Source: Promethearchaeota archaeon (lineage in GTDB: Archaea; Asgardarchaeota; Lokiarchaeia; Sigyniarchaeales; SOKP01). Taken from it: 64,000 nt of DNA. Under the pieces are notes generated by a model. It did not search any database. It saw only the letters and a list, made by a program, of their open reading frames with translations, and was not told where the DNA came from. The first letter of the stretch is position 1, and each line of letters begins with the position of its first letter. Positions 63,227 to 64,000 of the stretch are shown one piece after another. The stretch lies in contig JAHLWP010000003.1 in assembly GCA_019057865.1 (NCBI GenBank), positions 124,001 to 188,000 on the forward strand, read 5' to 3'. Both the position numbers and the translations under genes were made by a program.

Positions 63227-64000
63227 ATGAATGAAAAAGAAATTTTAGACGTAATACAATCCTGTATTGATTGTAAATCATGCAAGGATTCATGTGATAC
63301 TTATTCTGTCACTCAAGAAGAATTAAAATCCCCAAATGGACGAATAAAAATCTCTGAAAAAGTCTTTAAAAATGAAGATATTTCTAAAGAAGAACGAATT
63401 GGATTATACACGTGTACTTTATGTGGAATGTGTGATCGAGTTTGTCAGCAAAATATCCCTATCGCAGATATTATTCATTCAGCTAAAATGAAATTAGTAG
63501 AACAAGGTAAAGCACCTTTAGATATTCATAATAAAATTATTAAGGGAATTATTGAAAAAGATAATAGTGTTAATGGAGATCCTGAAAAGCGGTTAGATTG
63601 GATTCCAGATATATATCGTGATGCTGAGCTCTTTGAAAAAAAAAAATCTGATACATTATTATTCTTAGGATGTATGTCTTCTTTTCGAGTAAAAGAAAGT
63701 GCTAGTGCTTCATATGTACTTCTGAAAGAAGGAAATTATGATTTCAAAATTTTAGAAAAAGAACCTTGTTGTGGTGAGTATATCTATTCTGCTGGAAATC
63801 TTCATTTAGCTAAAAAATTATTCAAAGAAAATGTTGAGCTTTTTAAACAGATTGGAATAAAAAATATAATTGTTACCTGTGGCGGATGCTTATATGCGTT
63901 TGATAAAGTATATCGAAAATATTTCAAAGATTTTAATATTGAAGTAAAACACATAATTGAGGTTATCTATGAATTAGAGAAAAATGGGAAAATAATATTA
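63227..64000 (+). CDS. CCG-domain Fe-S oxidoreductase (heterodisulfide reductase/GlpC-like), truncated by window end
   Basis: The ATG immediately follows the radical SAM gene stop. 258 codons are visible: two Fe-S motifs CIDCKSCKDSC and CTLCGMCDRVC for [4Fe-4S] clusters, then CCG-type motifs with LGCMSSF, EPCCGEY and CGGC. This resembles the HdrB/GlpC-like (Fe-S)-binding oxidoreductases. It is likely the electron-carrying subunit of a dehydrogenase, partner beyond the window. Confidence 0.9.
   Translation, partial: MNEKEILDVIQSCIDCKSCKDSCDTYSVTQEELKSPNGRIKISEKVFKNEDISKEERIGLYTCTLCGMCDRVCQQNIPIADIIHSAKMKLVEQGKAPLDIHNKIIKGIIEKDNSVNGDPEKRLDWIPDIYRDAELFEKKKSDTLLFLGCMSSFRVKESASASYVLLKEGNYDFKILEKEPCCGEYIYSAGNLHLAKKLFKENVELFKQIGIKNIIVTCGGCLYAFDKVYRKYFKDFNIEVKHIIEVIYELEKNGKIIL

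Noticed and set aside
1-64000. CRISPR arrays, tRNA or rRNA genes and insertion sequences
   Set aside because: No regular repeat-spacer arrays, no cloverleaf or conserved TTCGA-type stretch, no GC-rich rRNA-like tract and no transposase signature were seen by eye; a tRNAscan-SE and CRISPR finder run would settle this.

Overview
This window comes from an AT-rich (about 30% G+C by eye) archaeal chromosome, most likely an Asgard archaeon of the Lokiarchaeia-like type. Archaeal markers are the archaeal-type membrane-lipid CDP-alcohol transferase, a TrmJ-type methyltransferase, an EhaR-like HAD protein, TATA-type leaderless promoters and C-terminally anchored surface proteins. Asgard markers are a divergent actin-family protein next to a proline-rich protein, small GTPases with unusual appendages, a longin-like/GTPase fusion, two roadblock/LC7 proteins beside a longin-like protein, and several RING-like zinc proteins, one fused to a vWA domain as in the TFIIH subunit Ssl1/p44. 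No rRNA, tRNA, CRISPR array, insertion sequence or prophage was seen.

Layout. 0-5 kb: partial MgtE/SLC41 transporter, small surface protein, phosphoribosyltransferase, then the Pro-rich protein, actin-related protein and a winged-helix protein. 5-15 kb: topoisomerase IA, a six-PAS histidine kinase, a HAD protein, a HEAT protein and purD. 14.7-23 kb: Fe-S protein, a small GTPase with a coiled-coil tail and a coiled-coil partner, ABC exporter, archaetidyl transferase, M32 carboxypeptidase and the longin-GTPase fusion. 23-29 kb: a block of orphan genes (charged coiled coil with HEAT-like head, alpha-solenoid, longin-like/zinc protein), then TrmJ. 29-34 kb: a region of small genes with a ribbon-helix-helix regulator, two paralogous 86-residue proteins, a GNAT protein and a decayed GTPase fragment. 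34-46 kb: metabolic and membrane accessory genes (RING/zinc membrane protein, hydrolase, rhodanese, phosphoglycerate mutase, ATC hydrolase-like, two left-handed beta-helix transferases, acyl-CoA dehydrogenase, nitroreductase, CAAX protease, HEPN/MNT pair). 46-50 kb: HEAT and ATPase genes and an RtcB-like protein. 50-64 kb: metG, the vWA-RING protein, an M20 peptidase, a 1370-residue surface protein, the roadblock/longin group, an MBL hydrolase, an NrdG-type radical SAM protein and a partial CCG-type Fe-S oxidoreductase.

The genes that probably act together are the cytoskeleton and small-GTPase modules (2.5-4.6 kb, 15.9-17.5 kb, 21.7-27.4 kb, 59.8-61.2 kb). They resemble a dispersed primitive membrane-trafficking and cytoskeletal toolkit. 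Three genes (rhodanese, beta-helix transferase, nitroreductase) each become intact if one extra A is removed near the 5' end. This points either to real decay or to sequence error.
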